Shown: piece after piece, positions 47,298 through 59,035 of the stretch
Layout of the letters: the number at the start of each line of letters is the position of its first letter
How positions within the stretch are numbered: the stretch's first letter is position 1
From: Saxidomus purpurata
Lineage: Eukaryota; Mollusca; Bivalvia; Venerida; Veneridae
Direction: 5' to 3'
Assembly (NCBI GenBank): GCA_022818135.1
Contig: JAFMSR010000015.1
Coordinates: 29,489,193-29,553,192, forward strand
Length of the DNA: 64,000 bases
The notes under the pieces: generated by a model
What the model saw: only the letters and a program-made list of their open reading frames with translations
The model's database searches: none
Told to the model about the DNA's origin: nothing
Program-made: the position numbers and the translations under genes

Positions 47298-47580
47298 AGA
47301 GAGAGATTTTTGTACTTATGTGTTTAATTTTGAGATAAATTCAGTGTAAAATTATCTTTAATACAGCGACTGTCGAAAATATATTTTGTATGCCATGAAT
47401 TATGAAATGAACACATTTGGAGAGAGAGAGAGAAACAGAGAAAAGAGAAACCGAGAATTTGTACTTATGTCTTTGAAAAATATTTTCATGTTTAGCTTTA
47501 ATTTTGAGATAAATTCAGTATAAAATTATCTTTAAATTCAGCGAGTGTCGATAATATTTCTTATAAAATTTTATTTTCCA
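47298..47580. repeat. Two-copy direct repeat with GAGAGA run
   Basis: TTTGTACTTATG, TTTTGAGATAAATTCAGT and AAAATTATCTTTAA occur in order at 47308-47380 and again at 47459-47550. The second copy is preceded by a (GA)n run at 47420-47435. Non-coding. Confidence 0.7.
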
Positions 47581-48081
47581 TAATATTTATTATACTCGGA
47601 TTTCAAGATTGCTTTTCAATTTGACAAAATAACCTTTTTGCTTTTGTTATGTTAAAATATATTGGAATCTATAAATTTTCACCATCATGTTAACACACTG
47701 TTTTTATTGCGCCATAAATTGGTTTAATCCGGATGTTGATTATTAGGGGTAATAACCCTCTTGTTCGATAATTTATTACCACGTTTTGACCAATATACGT
47801 GCTTCGGTTTTAAACTATGAACAATGACAAAACAACAGTCTTGTGTGAATAAAAAAATTAATCTAAGACTTTCATTTCATCTCTTTTATATTAACTAACT
47901 AATTAAGGTGTCAAACTATCTTATACTATTTATGTAACTTAACGAAAACATAATTTTAAAGTTCATTGTTGATTAAATGATTTATGAAAAAAAGTAATTT
48001 ACACAATATGATTTCTTGGTCATTTATTATCACATTGCCCCTCTTCATTTTCTTTTTAAATATTCTTTTAAATCTAATGCA
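47581..48081. other. Gene-free stretch
   Basis: AT-rich, with no exon, RNA gene or array recognised. Confidence 0.5.
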
Positions 48082-48222
48082 ATAAATCAGTTAGTCAGCG
48101 CAATCTCAGAAAGTCAATATCTTTTCGGTACAATGATTGTGAAGAATGTAACTGTCCCACTAACCCCCCTTAGCGCTAGCAGCCCCTTACCATTATCGAT
48201 TTTTGCTGACTAACTGATTTAT
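48082..48222. mobile_element. 141-base snapback with perfect 18-base ends
   Basis: ATAAATCAGTTAGTCAGC at 48082-48099 is exactly complementary to 48205-48222. The interior is unique and non-coding. No target-site duplication is obvious. Probably a MITE or a MITE-derived pair of ends. Confidence 0.7.
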
Positions 48223-48393
48223 GACTTATCGTGATACGGAAACTTCCGATCGGCAACGATCATTTTGATGTAGACGTATTGATTATCGTTTTCTAGAGGC
48301 TGTTACTGCTCAGCAGCGTTACGATGGTACCTTGTCCTATGCTGTCACCAAACTAATAAGCCAAGAATGACATATCATTTTCCATTGCTATGT

Positions 48394-48410
48394 GCCACGG
48401 CGGCTCCACA
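48394..48410 (-). mobile_element. SINE 5'-end fragment
   Basis: The complement, TGTGGAGCCGCCGTGGC, is identical to the first bases of the SINE at 39767. Only this short piece matches, so it is a truncated or rearranged copy. Confidence 0.5.
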
Positions 48411-49403
48411 AACAGACAATCGAATGAAACAATTTATGCCTTGTTAAGAATTATTTTAGAAGCTAAGATTGGATAAAACTGGAATAATTTGTATTCAACT
48501 TTTTGCTTCAGCTACATAAATCATCATGTCACAAACTGACATTAAGCTCGGTGCATTTCCTTCGAAAACAATCAAGGTGCGTTGTTTTTATCCTTTCACA
48601 GGGAGAAAAGCTAGAAACACATCAGTTTGATTAATTAGCTTAACTTGCAGTAACTGTTTATTTCTACAAGAAAGATTTTCTTAAGGTATTTTATAACTTT
48701 AGCCTTGCTTGATTTGAAAATCAACATCAGGTGGCCCTTTTTTGAGGCTTTATCATCGATAAACAACACCACCTTTAGGAATCCGCCACTTTTCATCTGC
48801 TTCGTTTTTAGGTGTCCTTGTTGGACAGTATTATTCATAAAGTGACATAGGACTTGCAGTGCTTGTTTATATAATACAAAAGTAATGATTATCATTAACA
48901 AAGTGACAACAAATACATCTTTTCTTTAAGTATTTTATGGTACATAGAATAACTTAAACTTATCTACACTTGATATATTGCATTGCTTATTGGAATATGC
49001 TTAGAACTGATCATATGCTTTAAACAATTATTTTCAGTATCTGTTTTATATTGAGTTAGTGACATCACTGACATGTATTAAAGCTCGTAACACAAGGGAA
49101 GCAGATTTCTTCTTTTCATATCCTATTCATATATAAACCATATATGACACTACCTGGCTGCCATCTTTATACACAGGAACAATATGCTTTTTACAAACTG
49201 GTTTAAAGGCAAAATGTAATAAGCTTTTCAACAGAGTAAGCACTCAAACAAGCAGAATGATTTTGAGTAATGCAATAAGGTTGCCCCGGTAATGCACAAC
49301 TGCCAAAATTTATGAAGTAAATTTAGTTGAATCTTTATCAACAGTCTTCAGTCTGTCTTAGTGTCTTTATTCAAGGTATATGCAAAACAAAGTTTCTGTT
49401 GAT
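48411..49403. other. Gene-free stretch
   Basis: AT-rich sequence downstream (on the minus strand) of the PHD-finger segment. Nothing recognised. Confidence 0.5.
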
Positions 49404-49550
49404 TTATTTGTCCGAACACTCTGGACAGAGCCATTTACCCCTTGGACATCTTCTGATATTAACACACTCGTAGTGAAACCACTGAGTAGGGCAGTCCGGG
49501 TAGTCACATTCTATCATTCGGCCATATTCCGGTTCTTTGCAAAGACACCA
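49404..49550 (-). pseudogene. PHD finger, probable last exon of the YqaJ-SWIM gene
   Basis: Minus-strand frame of 48 residues ending in TAA at 49404-49406. It holds a complete C4-H-C3 PHD pattern: CLC, then MIECDYPDC, then WFHYEC, then W-L-C-PEC, with the conserved Trp before the His. PHD fingers usually read histone H3 tails. In the required frame a TAA lies nine bases upstream of the first codon given here, and the only nearby acceptor (TTTTCAG at about 49580) would read into that stop, so the exon looks broken. It is on the same strand as the YqaJ locus and 6.2 kb downstream of it, with a LINE between. Proteins combining SWIM, YqaJ and a terminal PHD-like finger are, from memory, common in invertebrate genomes, which supports one former gene. 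It could instead be a remnant of another copy. Confidence 0.7.
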
Positions 49551-50656
49551 CAAATCATTTTAATAATTCAAAGCACTGAAAATGTTCTATTTAAATAGCA
49601 GTTTAATTTGTACATTTTTGTAAAACCGAGATGATTTTCCATGACTCACATTCTAGCATTTATTAAGCTTTTTTGAGAATTTAATCTATCATGAAAAAAT
49701 GCATCACAAAACCAGCAAACAAAAATATCTTCATTTGAGTATAGCATACGGACAAATTGAATTTTGTTTCAATCTTATCTTACTTAGTTATAACCTATGG
49801 TTGATGAGAAGTAGTGCCAAAACGGACACATAAACGGAAGCTGACTTGATTGTTATTTCATTAACGATATTTTATGGTAATAAATGGATCCTACAGAGTG
49901 TTAACATGTTTTGTCAATACATTTTGTATATACAGTTTATTTAGGATAATGTGACATTGATGCAGTAGAGGAGTCTGGTTTTATTGTGAACAATTTATTT
50001 GATAATATACGAATTAAGCCTTTCTTGCATGTGTGATCTACCTTTTTATGCAATGAGTGTAAACTTTTGTGTATACTTATATATCTTTCACGTCACTGTC
50101 ACATTCTTCTACATGAACAGTAGTAGGGAAGAATTTTGCTTGACATGGTCCAATTTCTACATACATCATAAGCATATTGCTACATTCTGAATTTTTTTAT
50201 GAAAACCAAATTGATTTAAGCACAGCAAGGCCTAATTGCTATAGAATATGTACACATTGTCTGCCCTTCTGTTCAAGACTCATCAATTTAGATAGACTGT
50301 TAACAAAGCTCCTACTCTGAACAAGTTTTATTAAAATTAAAAAGAAACTGTGACCTATAGATTATTTAAAAGGTTCTACAATTATAAATTTGATTCAGTA
50401 AGATAGGTGTTTGTACAAGGCCAAATTTCAATAGTTTCTTATCACTTGACATGCTTGATGGTAAACGTAAATTAATATTTTTTTGGGGGGATTTTTTAAC
50501 AGGTCTTAGAAATATAATAGATAATAATGAGTTCAATCACGGTTTTAAAAGTTTCTCTCCTTGGTTTTCGCTTTTGTTCTAAGGAAATCAAATATAGTAC
50601 AAGTGTAACTTTATCCTGTCATTAATTCTTTCATAATGTGAAATATTTATAAGTAG
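49551..50656. other. Gene-free stretch between the PHD exon and the LINE
   Basis: AT-rich sequence, likely part of the last intron of the broken YqaJ-PHD gene. No exon recognised. Confidence 0.45.
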
Positions 50657-51052
50657 TAAATCTTTATCTTTATTTACATCTCATCATTGTACAAGCATTA
50701 ATTACAATACATGAAAGATACAATACAGTATAAAATACAATACCACTCCATTAAGGAGTTATAAGAGATGAAAGAAAATATCACGATTACTTTATCACAG
50801 CAATATATCATAATTATTATCATATGGAATAAAACTGGATTATCACTGCTAATTATATATTACAAACTTATACATTAAAAATAAAATACTGAAAGACTAA
50901 AAGGGTTACTAATGCACTTAAATTAAGAAATGGTTGTATGAAGATCAAATCTAAGCGAACTTGAATAGCAGGATTATTCCAGGTTACATAAAAATCAATA
51001 TGTAGAATACATTGTATTAATAGTTATTGACAGTATCTACAATAATATACTA

Positions 51053-54000
51053 TTATTTACAAGTTAAAAGTTGGCGTCTCTGTAGAATACTAAAACAGGT
51101 TTTGGCACTAAAACGAATCATACCTTGGTTTGAAAACAGATAACAATATTTATCATAATCAGTCAATGAGTAAAAATTGAGATTACATGCATATGCTTTT
51201 TGGAACAGTTCTTGTCTTATATCATTGTATATTGGACAACTCAAAATAACATGTAACTCATTTTCAACAGAGGAGTTATCACAGAACGCACAGGTTCTAG
51301 ATTCCTGGTAAGCGTTCATATCGCCCAGTTTCAATTCTGATAGGGGCAACACCAAGTCTGAACTTACAAAAAGCAGAACGGTGTCTTGGTGGCAATACAA
51401 GTTTACAGTACTGTTCCGCTTTGTACTCATTTTTATACAATCTGTATACTCTCAGTTTATTGCGCCCGCGACCAGAGGGACCTACAACACTGCTCACCCT
51501 GTCCGACCAACTATTGGTGCAATTTGCATGTGTTTTGATCTCAATATCACGTGCAAAAGAACGAGAAATAGGATCAACAATGCTAGAATATACTGAAAAA
51601 TCATTCACATCATACATGTAATACTTCTTCACATAAAAGTGCCAATTTTTACAAGACTGACTAGCTTTACTATATGCACAGAGCGCCAATCGCTTATTGA
51701 TCCTTGCATCATTCATACATGACAATTTCGACCAATACAAGTATATACATTTCCATTGTCGAACAATTGTGGGTTTCCAACCCATATCTCCAATCAAACC
51801 ATCGTTTGGGGTATATTTACCAACTCCAAGAAAAAATCGTATCGCTCTAGCTATTATGGACGGCATCGATACACGAGTACGATCGGTACCCCCACAAAGG
51901 AGCACTATAATTTATTACAGGCCAAACGATTGAGTCATATACTTTAGTAAAAACATCATAGGGTACACCACCCATTGATTTGCACTTGGCAATAAGTAAT
52001 CCCAATGCACGACTGGCGCTCTGAGCTACAGATTTAACAGTGACATTATAATCACAATTTTCATGCAAAACCACCCCTAAGTAAGTATATCTATCAACAA
52101 TATTGATCTGATTAGTTCCGCACATGAAACTGAACTGAGTACATCATTCTGATTTAGGTCGAAAATGTACTATATTACTTTTAGTGGCATTTACAGACAT
52201 GTCATTCATAGTACACCAGTCATTTAAAGCATTAAGAAGCAACTGTAAATCATCCGCAGACTCGGTCAATAACACAATATCATCGGCATAGAGCATAATA
52301 CAAACTTTCTCATTACCAATGGTGATACCGATATCAAATGATTTAAGATATAGTGTTAAGTCATTTATAAATAAATTGAATAACAAAGGTGACAGAATAC
52401 ATCCTTGGCGTAAGCCACAGTTGACATTAAACCAATCTGTTTTAAGACTATTAACCCTTACACATGACTGTACAGAGACATATAACGATTTTACAGCATC
52501 GAACATTTTACCAGTTATGCCTATATCAAATAAACGTTTCCACAATATGTTTCTATTTATAGTATCGTAAGCCTTTCTAAAGTCTATAAAGGCACAGAAT
52601 GTAGACTTACGTAACCTTTTTCTTGTGTCAATGATACTAGTTAACCCAAGTATTTGGTCCGTTGTACTTCGGCCTTTTCGAAAACCATTCTGATCATCGG
52701 CGATTTTAACATTTATCTCGGACCAAGTACTTAGTCGACTATTCAAAATTGAACAATATATTTTATACATAGCAGGGGCAAGTGAGATACCTCTGTATGA
52801 TAACGGGTCTCTTCGATCCATTGTAGAAGACTTCGGTATGGGGTTAATGATACATTTACTCCATACCGATGGAACTATTCCGTTATCAAAACATATATTA
52901 AATAAAATGTGAAGAAACGAGAGTGCACAATCATTATTTACTACTTCTACAGGAATATTGTCTATGCCACATGCTTTACCTTTATTGACAGACATAATAG
53001 CTTTATTAACTTCTAATACAGAAATATGATTATTAAAACTAACATTATCATCATACATATTGATCATTGTATTTGTACCAGTATGACTATTCGTGTTTTG
53101 AAAGAGAGAGCTAAAATCGTGTTTCCACTTTGCTAACACTACATCAACATCATTTGAACTTGATCCGTCATCTAAATTTACTTCAATAGGTATTTTAGAA
53201 TTCTTTGTACTGTTAACCCCAATCTTACCAATCGATTTCCAAAATTTGGAAGTGTCAACATTACATTCATCTATCAACTGTGATTGTAGTGTGAACCAAT
53301 GGGAACGCTTAGCTCTCTGAACCTCGCGGTCAAATAATTTACGAGTACATACATATGCGGTCTTTAGTGTAGACTTATTACTCTTATTTGTACTTGATAA
53401 CCAAGCTTTTTCAGATTTACAGACATTATTCCATATTTCCGACAATCTGTCAGACCACCAGGGTTTGCCTGGACAGCGTCTTTTGTTACAACTACCATTA
53501 TTGATCTTCTTAGCATATAAACTACCACAGATATTTTGTTGTACAATATTACACCAATCTTTATAAACACAATCAATATCAGATTGAGTACGATATCCAC
53601 ATTCAAGTTTAGAAATAGTTTGGTTAACACAAAATAAAGTATCTGGACTTAACATAAAATCAGATGGAATATTTGTAACATCATATTTATAATGACTATT
53701 ATCCTGGTTATTAATATTATCAGTTACATGCTTATTAAATTAACAATCAATCAAAATATTCCAAGAAAGGAGCGAATGGTCTGGTAATGCACTAGATGTT
53801 ATAGTAGAAACAAGTCCAGTTTTGTTGATAAGATCAGACACTTTAAAAATGTTAAATTGTTCAAATTTAGACAAACAGTCATGACTGACAAAACAATAAT
53901 CTACTACCGAGCTACCTTTAGTAGAAATAGACGTGAAATTATTAACCGTATTGCTACGACCATTTAACATACACATATTTACGTTGATTAAAAAAATCCA

Positions 54001-54567
54001 GCAAAAATTCACCATACTTATTACAACTAAAATCAATTACATAACGGTCAACTTCATCATCAATTCCTCGAATAAAATCATCATTATCCCCACATCTGCT
54101 ATTAAAATCGCCACAAATATACATGGTTCCACAGTCTTTATACTGGTAAATTATAGACAACAATGAATCATAAAAGTGATTGACATCAAACATTCTAGAA
54201 GAATTTTCAGGAGGCAGGTAACATACACATGGTAAAATAGTAACATTATCAAACTTATGACACAATTTAAGAATTAACATGCCCTCATTTGCATTATCAA
54301 CTATAGACACATTAAAATATTTAAGTAAAGTGTTTCTGATAAAAAAGCCAACACCACCGGATCCGTTCCTGGCATTCTTGTGAATGTGGGTCCTGTTGTG
54401 GCCAAACCATGTATAGTCATCGAGATGAAGTACATCATCAGCAAGTAGGTGACTCTCAGCAATGCCTAAAATGTCTAGATTATTTGATAAAACACATGAA
54501 GATCTTAAAATATAATTGTCCGAGTTTTTATCTGTTTTCCACCCCCTAACATTCCAAAACCCGGCAT
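51053..54567 (-). pseudogene. LINE ORF2: endonuclease-reverse transcriptase, broken
   Basis: Starts at an ATG five bases after the ORF1 stop. The endonuclease starts WNVRGWKTDKNSDN and includes ICGDFNSRCGD and, after a frameshift, SALPDHSLLSW. The frame shifts at a run of seven T (53990-53996), where six would restore it. After an in-frame TAA (53740-53742) the reverse transcriptase follows in the same frame: FIDFRKAYDTIN (motif A), GLRQGCILSPLLFNLF (B), MLYADDIVLL (the YADD catalytic site), then a TGA at 52144-52146, again with unbroken frame on both sides. Two further shifts near 51850 and 51300 lead to a terminal CAFCD...HVILSCP zinc-binding segment. Role in life: nick target DNA and copy the element's RNA there. 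Confidence 0.88.
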
Positions 54568-54571
54568 GAAT

Positions 54572-55168
54572 CTATCTACCCCCGTGGTTGTAACCACTGG
54601 AGCGACCACGAGAGGAGCCTCGGGAACCACCTCGACCTCCTACATTGCTCCACTCACCATCGGATATATGATCATATCGACGGTCATCATGGCTATCAAC
54701 ATTACGATGGTCATCCCGGCGCTCGTCACGGCGCTCATCACCATGACGATCACCATGGCGATTATCGCGGCGACCACCTCGGTTGTCCATGCGGCGTTGA
54801 TCCTGGTGTGCATCACGGCGGTCAGTGTTTCTAGGAACCACACGTGACCCTCTCATTGCCAGATTCTCTGAATTAAGGGCACCCAAAATGGTCGCAAAGT
54901 TCTTACCAACGGCTCGTTCAGCTGGCGCTTGGTCGTGATGTATATAGACCTTTGGGAACTGACGGCTATTTCTTAGCTGAGGTTTAGCCTTCATAACCGC
55001 CTGCTTATCACTCCTGGTCTTCAGCGTGGCAATGATAACACCAGGCTTTGAGTCGCTATATGACTTCTTGCGCTCGACCTTGCTCACAGTAACGTTAGAA
55101 AGGCGCAGCCTATCTTTGAAAAGACCATTCACTTTATTTTGCGTACATTCGTTATTGCTCTCGGCCAA
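54572..55168 (-). CDS. LINE ORF1 protein, 5'-truncated
   Basis: A 198-codon frame ending TAG four bases before the ORF2 ATG. It has no ATG at its upstream end and begins at a stop-bounded frame, so the true N-terminus is probably missing. Residues about 25-95 (KPGVIIATLKTRSDKQ, KVYIHHDQAPAERAV) recall the RNA-binding domain of L1-type ORF1 proteins. Residues 110-198 are an Arg/Asp/His/Gly-rich low-complexity tail ending in RGG repeats, typical of RNA-binding chaperone-like tails. The frame itself is intact. The opposite-strand frames here are shadows. Confidence 0.75.
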   Translation of the reverse strand: MAESNNECTQNKVNGLFKDRLRLSNVTVSKVERKKSYSDSKPGVIIATLKTRSDKQAVMKAKPQLRNSRQFPKVYIHHDQAPAERAVGKNFATILGALNSENLAMRGSRVVPRNTDRRDAHQDQRRMDNRGGRRDNRHGDRHGDERRDERRDDHRNVDSHDDRRYDHISDGEWSNVGGRGGSRGSSRGRSSGYNHGGR

Positions 55169-55190
55169 TAAAGATTAGAAAGAAATTAAT

Positions 55191-55763
55191 GAAGTTTACT
55201 TCGTATCACTGGAAGCGTGAATTCTCTTAACTTTTTGCGTAGGGGAGAGGGCGGGGATCTTTCGATGGTATAATTTAAAGTGAATTGTTTTGTTTACAAT
55301 TGTTTTTCTATATGTATTTGTTTGAATGTATATATATGTACTTTTCTGTTTTCTTTGATTGTAAATTGATTGTCAATTTGGTGGAAATAAATTTCAAAGT
55401 AATTTCTGACAAAAAAACCCACACAGATAGAAAAAATTGTCCTGAATGGTATTTACAAGGTAACTAAAAACTTTATATTATTACAGGAAACCCCACTGTG
55501 ATTAAAAATGAAAACAGTTTTCATATAAAACGAAAACAGACTTAAACCTGCTACTGAATCAAATAATATGACCAAGAGGCCAGCAATTTATAAGTCCTAG
55601 GTATTTTTGCAAACAGAAATCTTGATTTGTTTGTGGTTTGGGCTTATCAGATGGAAATGGGATATTAATTGCCCCCCATGCTGTGAATCAGCCACACTGA
55701 CCACTTAATGTCTTCATGGTAATAACAGTACAGGCAAGATCACTAGTGATCAGATTTTTGGGT
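55191..55763. other. Stretch between the LINE and the YqaJ exon
   Basis: No gene. It is probably part of the last intron of the YqaJ-PHD locus and also the preserved target side of the LINE. Confidence 0.45.
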
Positions 55764-57434
55764 CTATGGTCTCGTCTGTGCTATGTTTTCAACTTCAGGT
55801 TTAGAAACGGACTGTACATCAACTGTCGAGTTTTCCAGTTTCCTTGTTACAAGTTCAGGCATGATGTAGTTAAAAAAGAACTTGTCACATTTATCAACCA
55901 ACCGAGTACAAAATTCTTGGTCATATTGCACACGCGTGATTTTACAATCTTTGTTTGTATAGTTAACAAAATCACAGGATTTGATGTTGTATACATATTT
56001 CTGTAGTTGTACTTGGGTGTAGTATCTGTGTGTACTCTTAAGACTTCCATCAGCTGCAAGACAAAACTCTTTGTCCTTTATTTCACCTTTTTTCTTATCA
56101 CGATGCTTGTATGGGCATTTAACTTCTAGGAGTCGGCTTTGACAACACTGACATGAAACATAACCATCCGCTGAAGCTGCAAGAAATGGTTGGTTGTGAT
56201 CTATCATAAGTCCCACATTCTTAACATGAAGTTGCTGGTGAAATCCTTTTTATTTGTTGATATAAGCTGCCTTTGCCTTGTCCTCATTTGTCTGGCCCCA
56301 TTTCACTGGCTTTTTCTGAGATAAGTTGTAGCACTTGCTACCAGTGACAAGGCGTATAAGATTATCAGGGCTAGTGGTTTCTTTTCTAACAAGAATGTCA
56401 TGTGCTTTGCTTGCTGTGATTCTTCCTTTCCGCTGTTCAAACCATACTGGACAAACTGCCTGACCTTTTGTTTCATTTTCTAAGTTCTTTGCTTGTTGTT
56501 CACTACATTTGTAATTCGACCAGATTCTTCTTAGAGTTCCATCATGTATTTCAATGTCACTATCAGTATATAAGGCCCTCAGAGGCTGCACAAATTTCTG
56601 GATGTCGCCTACTTCTGTAGCTGTTTCTGTTTCCTCAGGATCTAAACGTGGAATGGTCGTGAAAAAAAACAGCATCGGGACATACATCCTTTAATGACTG
56701 TAGAACATGGTTCTCGGGTAACTTGTCTTTTCCAGATGACACAACAGACGGTACAGGTTTACTCCTCTTCCCTTTCATTAAGTGCTGGAGTTCTGTAATT
56801 GTGACAGGTTCCAACTGCAATAAAAAAAATGTTTGAAAATATAATATAATAAGCATCAAAGTTACTAATACATCTTAAGAAGTTATTTAAAAGACATTCA
56901 AACTGTGAGCAAAAGTTATCCTTTGGGGAAACAAAATGTGGCCTTTGATGAAAGGTGACCTTTACTCAGAGGTTAATTGTATGGTCAATAACAGTTTCAA
57001 AAAGACTTACCTTTAATCACAGATGGCCTTTAGCACAGGTTTGAGTGCACATATATGCAAGTTATCATCTGTTGGGCAGTCAGTCATGTGACCACTGTGA
57101 CAAGGTAGTTCCACAATTGTTGAGAATATAAATTAACTTGTGTCTGTCTATAGCTAATCATGTCTAATTTTCATTTGTTAAAAACTACCGACTCTTAATA
57201 CAATTTTGTATCTTCTACTTCTCTTCATGTTGCCGTAACTGACAGAACTCTGTTAACTGTGTCAGGTAATGAGATGGATGATACAGTTTCATTTACACTT
57301 GATAGAAAGTGTAGAATACCCCAAAAATAAGAACCTAGTGTTACCTGTTTACGAAAAGTTTGGTTCCACTTGCACGCTTTACTTGTTGCCGATTGTTCAG
57401 TGAGCCCAAGACGGACACCTATAAATTAACTAAA

Positions 57435-57436
<2 letters not shown>

Positions 57437-57487
<51 letters not shown>
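57437..57487. repeat. Poly(C) tract of 51 bases inside the SWIM exon
   Basis: Fifty-one consecutive C on the plus strand, G on the coding strand. On both sides the SWIM-domain frame is recognisable: ALLFKMEG before, GVRLGLTEQ after. Between tract and second half lies an AT-rich 18-base segment ending in TAG, a possible acceptor. Without a normal donor this is either a tract that replaced an intron start, an expansion inside a tiny intron, or a sequencing artefact. Confidence 0.9.
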
Positions 57488-57490
<3 letters not shown>

Positions 57491-57837
57491 ATTTTGAAAA
57501 GCAGAGCTGCCACATGACTGCAAACTTCACCAAGCCTAAATAAAAGAAAATTTCAATAAAAAAACACTGTCAACAAATGCAACATTAACTAGTACTTATA
57601 TAGTCAATATCTTATTTTTAATTGCAACCAGTTTCAGTAGATTGTCAGGACAGATTTTTAAAAATGATGATAGCTTGGAGTCAACCTTTGAACAGTGAAT
57701 TTAGCATTATAACTGTTACACTTCCAATGTACATAACATTAATCCTATAATGTGTATTGTAATCTCTCAACCACAAGTCAGCCAATAGCCTTACACAGCA
57801 AATCTTTATCTTGTCTTTCACATGCTGCTCTTATTAT

Positions 57838-57905
57838 TATATAAAAACAAAACAAAAAAAAAAAAAAAAAAACCCCAAAACCCCCAAAAAAAAAAAAAAA
57901 AAATA
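57838..57905. repeat. A-rich and C-rich simple sequence
   Basis: Runs of 19 and 19 A separated by CCCC, AAAA and CCCCC, in an intron of the YqaJ gene. It creates lysine-rich and phenylalanine-rich chance frames that are not genes. Confidence 0.9.
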
Positions 57906-58391
57906 ATTAAACACATATGTTTGTGCCGCCAACTGAAAGAAAACAGAAAAACAATTGATATAATTATAGAAAAACTGATTACCCAGCCATGCATGTGCAA
58001 TGAGCACAATACACTGATGCATTTCTTTTGTCTAAGTACACCCAAGGCTGATGAGGTTTCTCTGTTACTCGCTGTGAGGGAGTTACTTTGGCTCTTAAAG
58101 CACAGAATGGTGATTCATCACTTACAGGATGGCTTTCCACAACTTGAACGTGACCACTCACAACAAACCTGAAATCACAAGACTTAGTATTACTTACATT
58201 GTTGTCATTAACTCGGAATGATGATATATCAACAGTTACACGGTAACTATTAGTCTAGCCCAAACCAATGAAATACAGAGTTTCCCCTTAGACTACGCTG
58301 TCCATGGATTCACCGTATATGTTTGTTTATACCAAGTAGCCTTGAATAACGCAATTTTAAAAGTGTCACCCACATTTACAATTTGAAGTGT

Positions 58392-58455
58392 GTACACGGT
58401 GGCATAGCTCGTTCGCCCTGTAAGCAATGGGTCCCATGTTTGAGTCGCGACAATT
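58392..58455 (+). mobile_element. Weak tRNA-like segment
   Basis: GGTGGCATAGCTCGTTCGCC resembles an A-box region and TGTTTGAGTCGCGAC a degraded B box 35 bases later. No tail or duplication identified. A decayed SINE is possible. Confidence 0.25.
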
Positions 58456-59035
58456 AATAGTTGTTCAATGAGCATTATTGTTTACTTTTACTAGTTAGTC
58501 AGAACATCAAAATTTGTATAGAAAATATATGTTATTTATGATCCATTTTAGGAATCATGAGAACTTTGTTCTTAATCTTTTTGTTACACTTGTATTTTCT
58601 TTTTTTACAATGACATAACACCTGGGACCTGACTATAACAGTATAACACTGTTTACAACTTTGTTCTGCTCAAGGTCAGCACTGCTGAAGATGTTGGTTT
58701 CAAAATGATTACATTACCTGTAAGCATCAAGAGATTTGTATGCTTTAAGCGTTTCTCTCGTGTAAGCACCAGGGCTTTCAATCAGGTAGGTCCAGATGTC
58801 TGGATACTCTATGGCCGGCCAATGAGAAGGATCATCTTTCCACCCAGATTTCAGACAATAAGGGTCAGGAAGGATAAGTTGTCCAAAATCATATAGCAGT
58901 TTCACTGCATATCGTCTTCTTGCTTCTACAGGTAATTTATTTGCATAATCTGACAGCTCAATATTGTCCGATAACGGATCGATTACCTCCGCCACCAAAA
59001 TTTCAGCCATTATTGTTTTTTGCCCACCAGCGCAA

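Larger units (their letters stand above)
50657..55190 (-). mobile_element. Non-LTR retrotransposon (LINE), about 4.5 kb
   Basis: On the minus strand, 5' to 3': ORF1 (55168-54572), ORF2 with endonuclease and reverse transcriptase (54567 to about 51053), a 3' untranslated region, and a tail reading GTAAATAAAGATAAAGAT (complement of 50660-50685), the short-repeat tail seen in several LINE clades. ORF1 has no ATG at its start and runs into an upstream stop near 55177, so the 5' end is probably truncated. Clear target duplications were not found. ORF2 is broken by two in-frame stops and about three frameshifts, yet all key motifs survive, so it is a fairly recent dead copy. Clade is uncertain; the C-terminal zinc-binding Cys-His segment and EN-RT order fit the Jockey/CR1/L2 group. 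Confidence 0.9.
55764..59010 (-). pseudogene. SWIM zinc finger-YqaJ exonuclease gene, degenerate
   Basis: Exons on the minus strand: 59010-58718, 58168-57983, 57535-57345, 56814-55764, with good GT-AG junctions and kept phase. Exon 1 (98 residues) is an N-terminal domain. Exons 2-3 form a SWIM finger: C-x-C in HCTCMAG, then C-x-H in GEVCSHV. Exon 4 is a YqaJ/lambda-exonuclease-type nuclease: GRITASKAHDIL, WGQTNEDKA, ASADGYV, catalytic LLEVKCPY and HRYYTQVQLQKYV. The family digests or trims DNA; its role in animals is unknown and copies are often multiplied. Damage: a run of 8 A at 56662-56669 shifts frame (7 would keep it), an in-frame TAA at 56250-56252 is flanked by conserved frame on both sides, and exon 3 contains a 51-base C tract. 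It may be a pseudogene, or partly assembly error. A PHD exon at 49404-49550 probably completed it. Confidence 0.8.

Noticed and set aside
54566..54847. 93-codon plus-strand frame over LINE ORF1
   Set aside because: Shadow of the Arg/Asp-rich tail of the LINE ORF1 on the minus strand.
57818..58172. 116-codon lysine-rich frame and opposing phenylalanine-rich frames
   Set aside because: Read through A-rich simple sequence; the real coding strand here is minus, exon 58168-57983.
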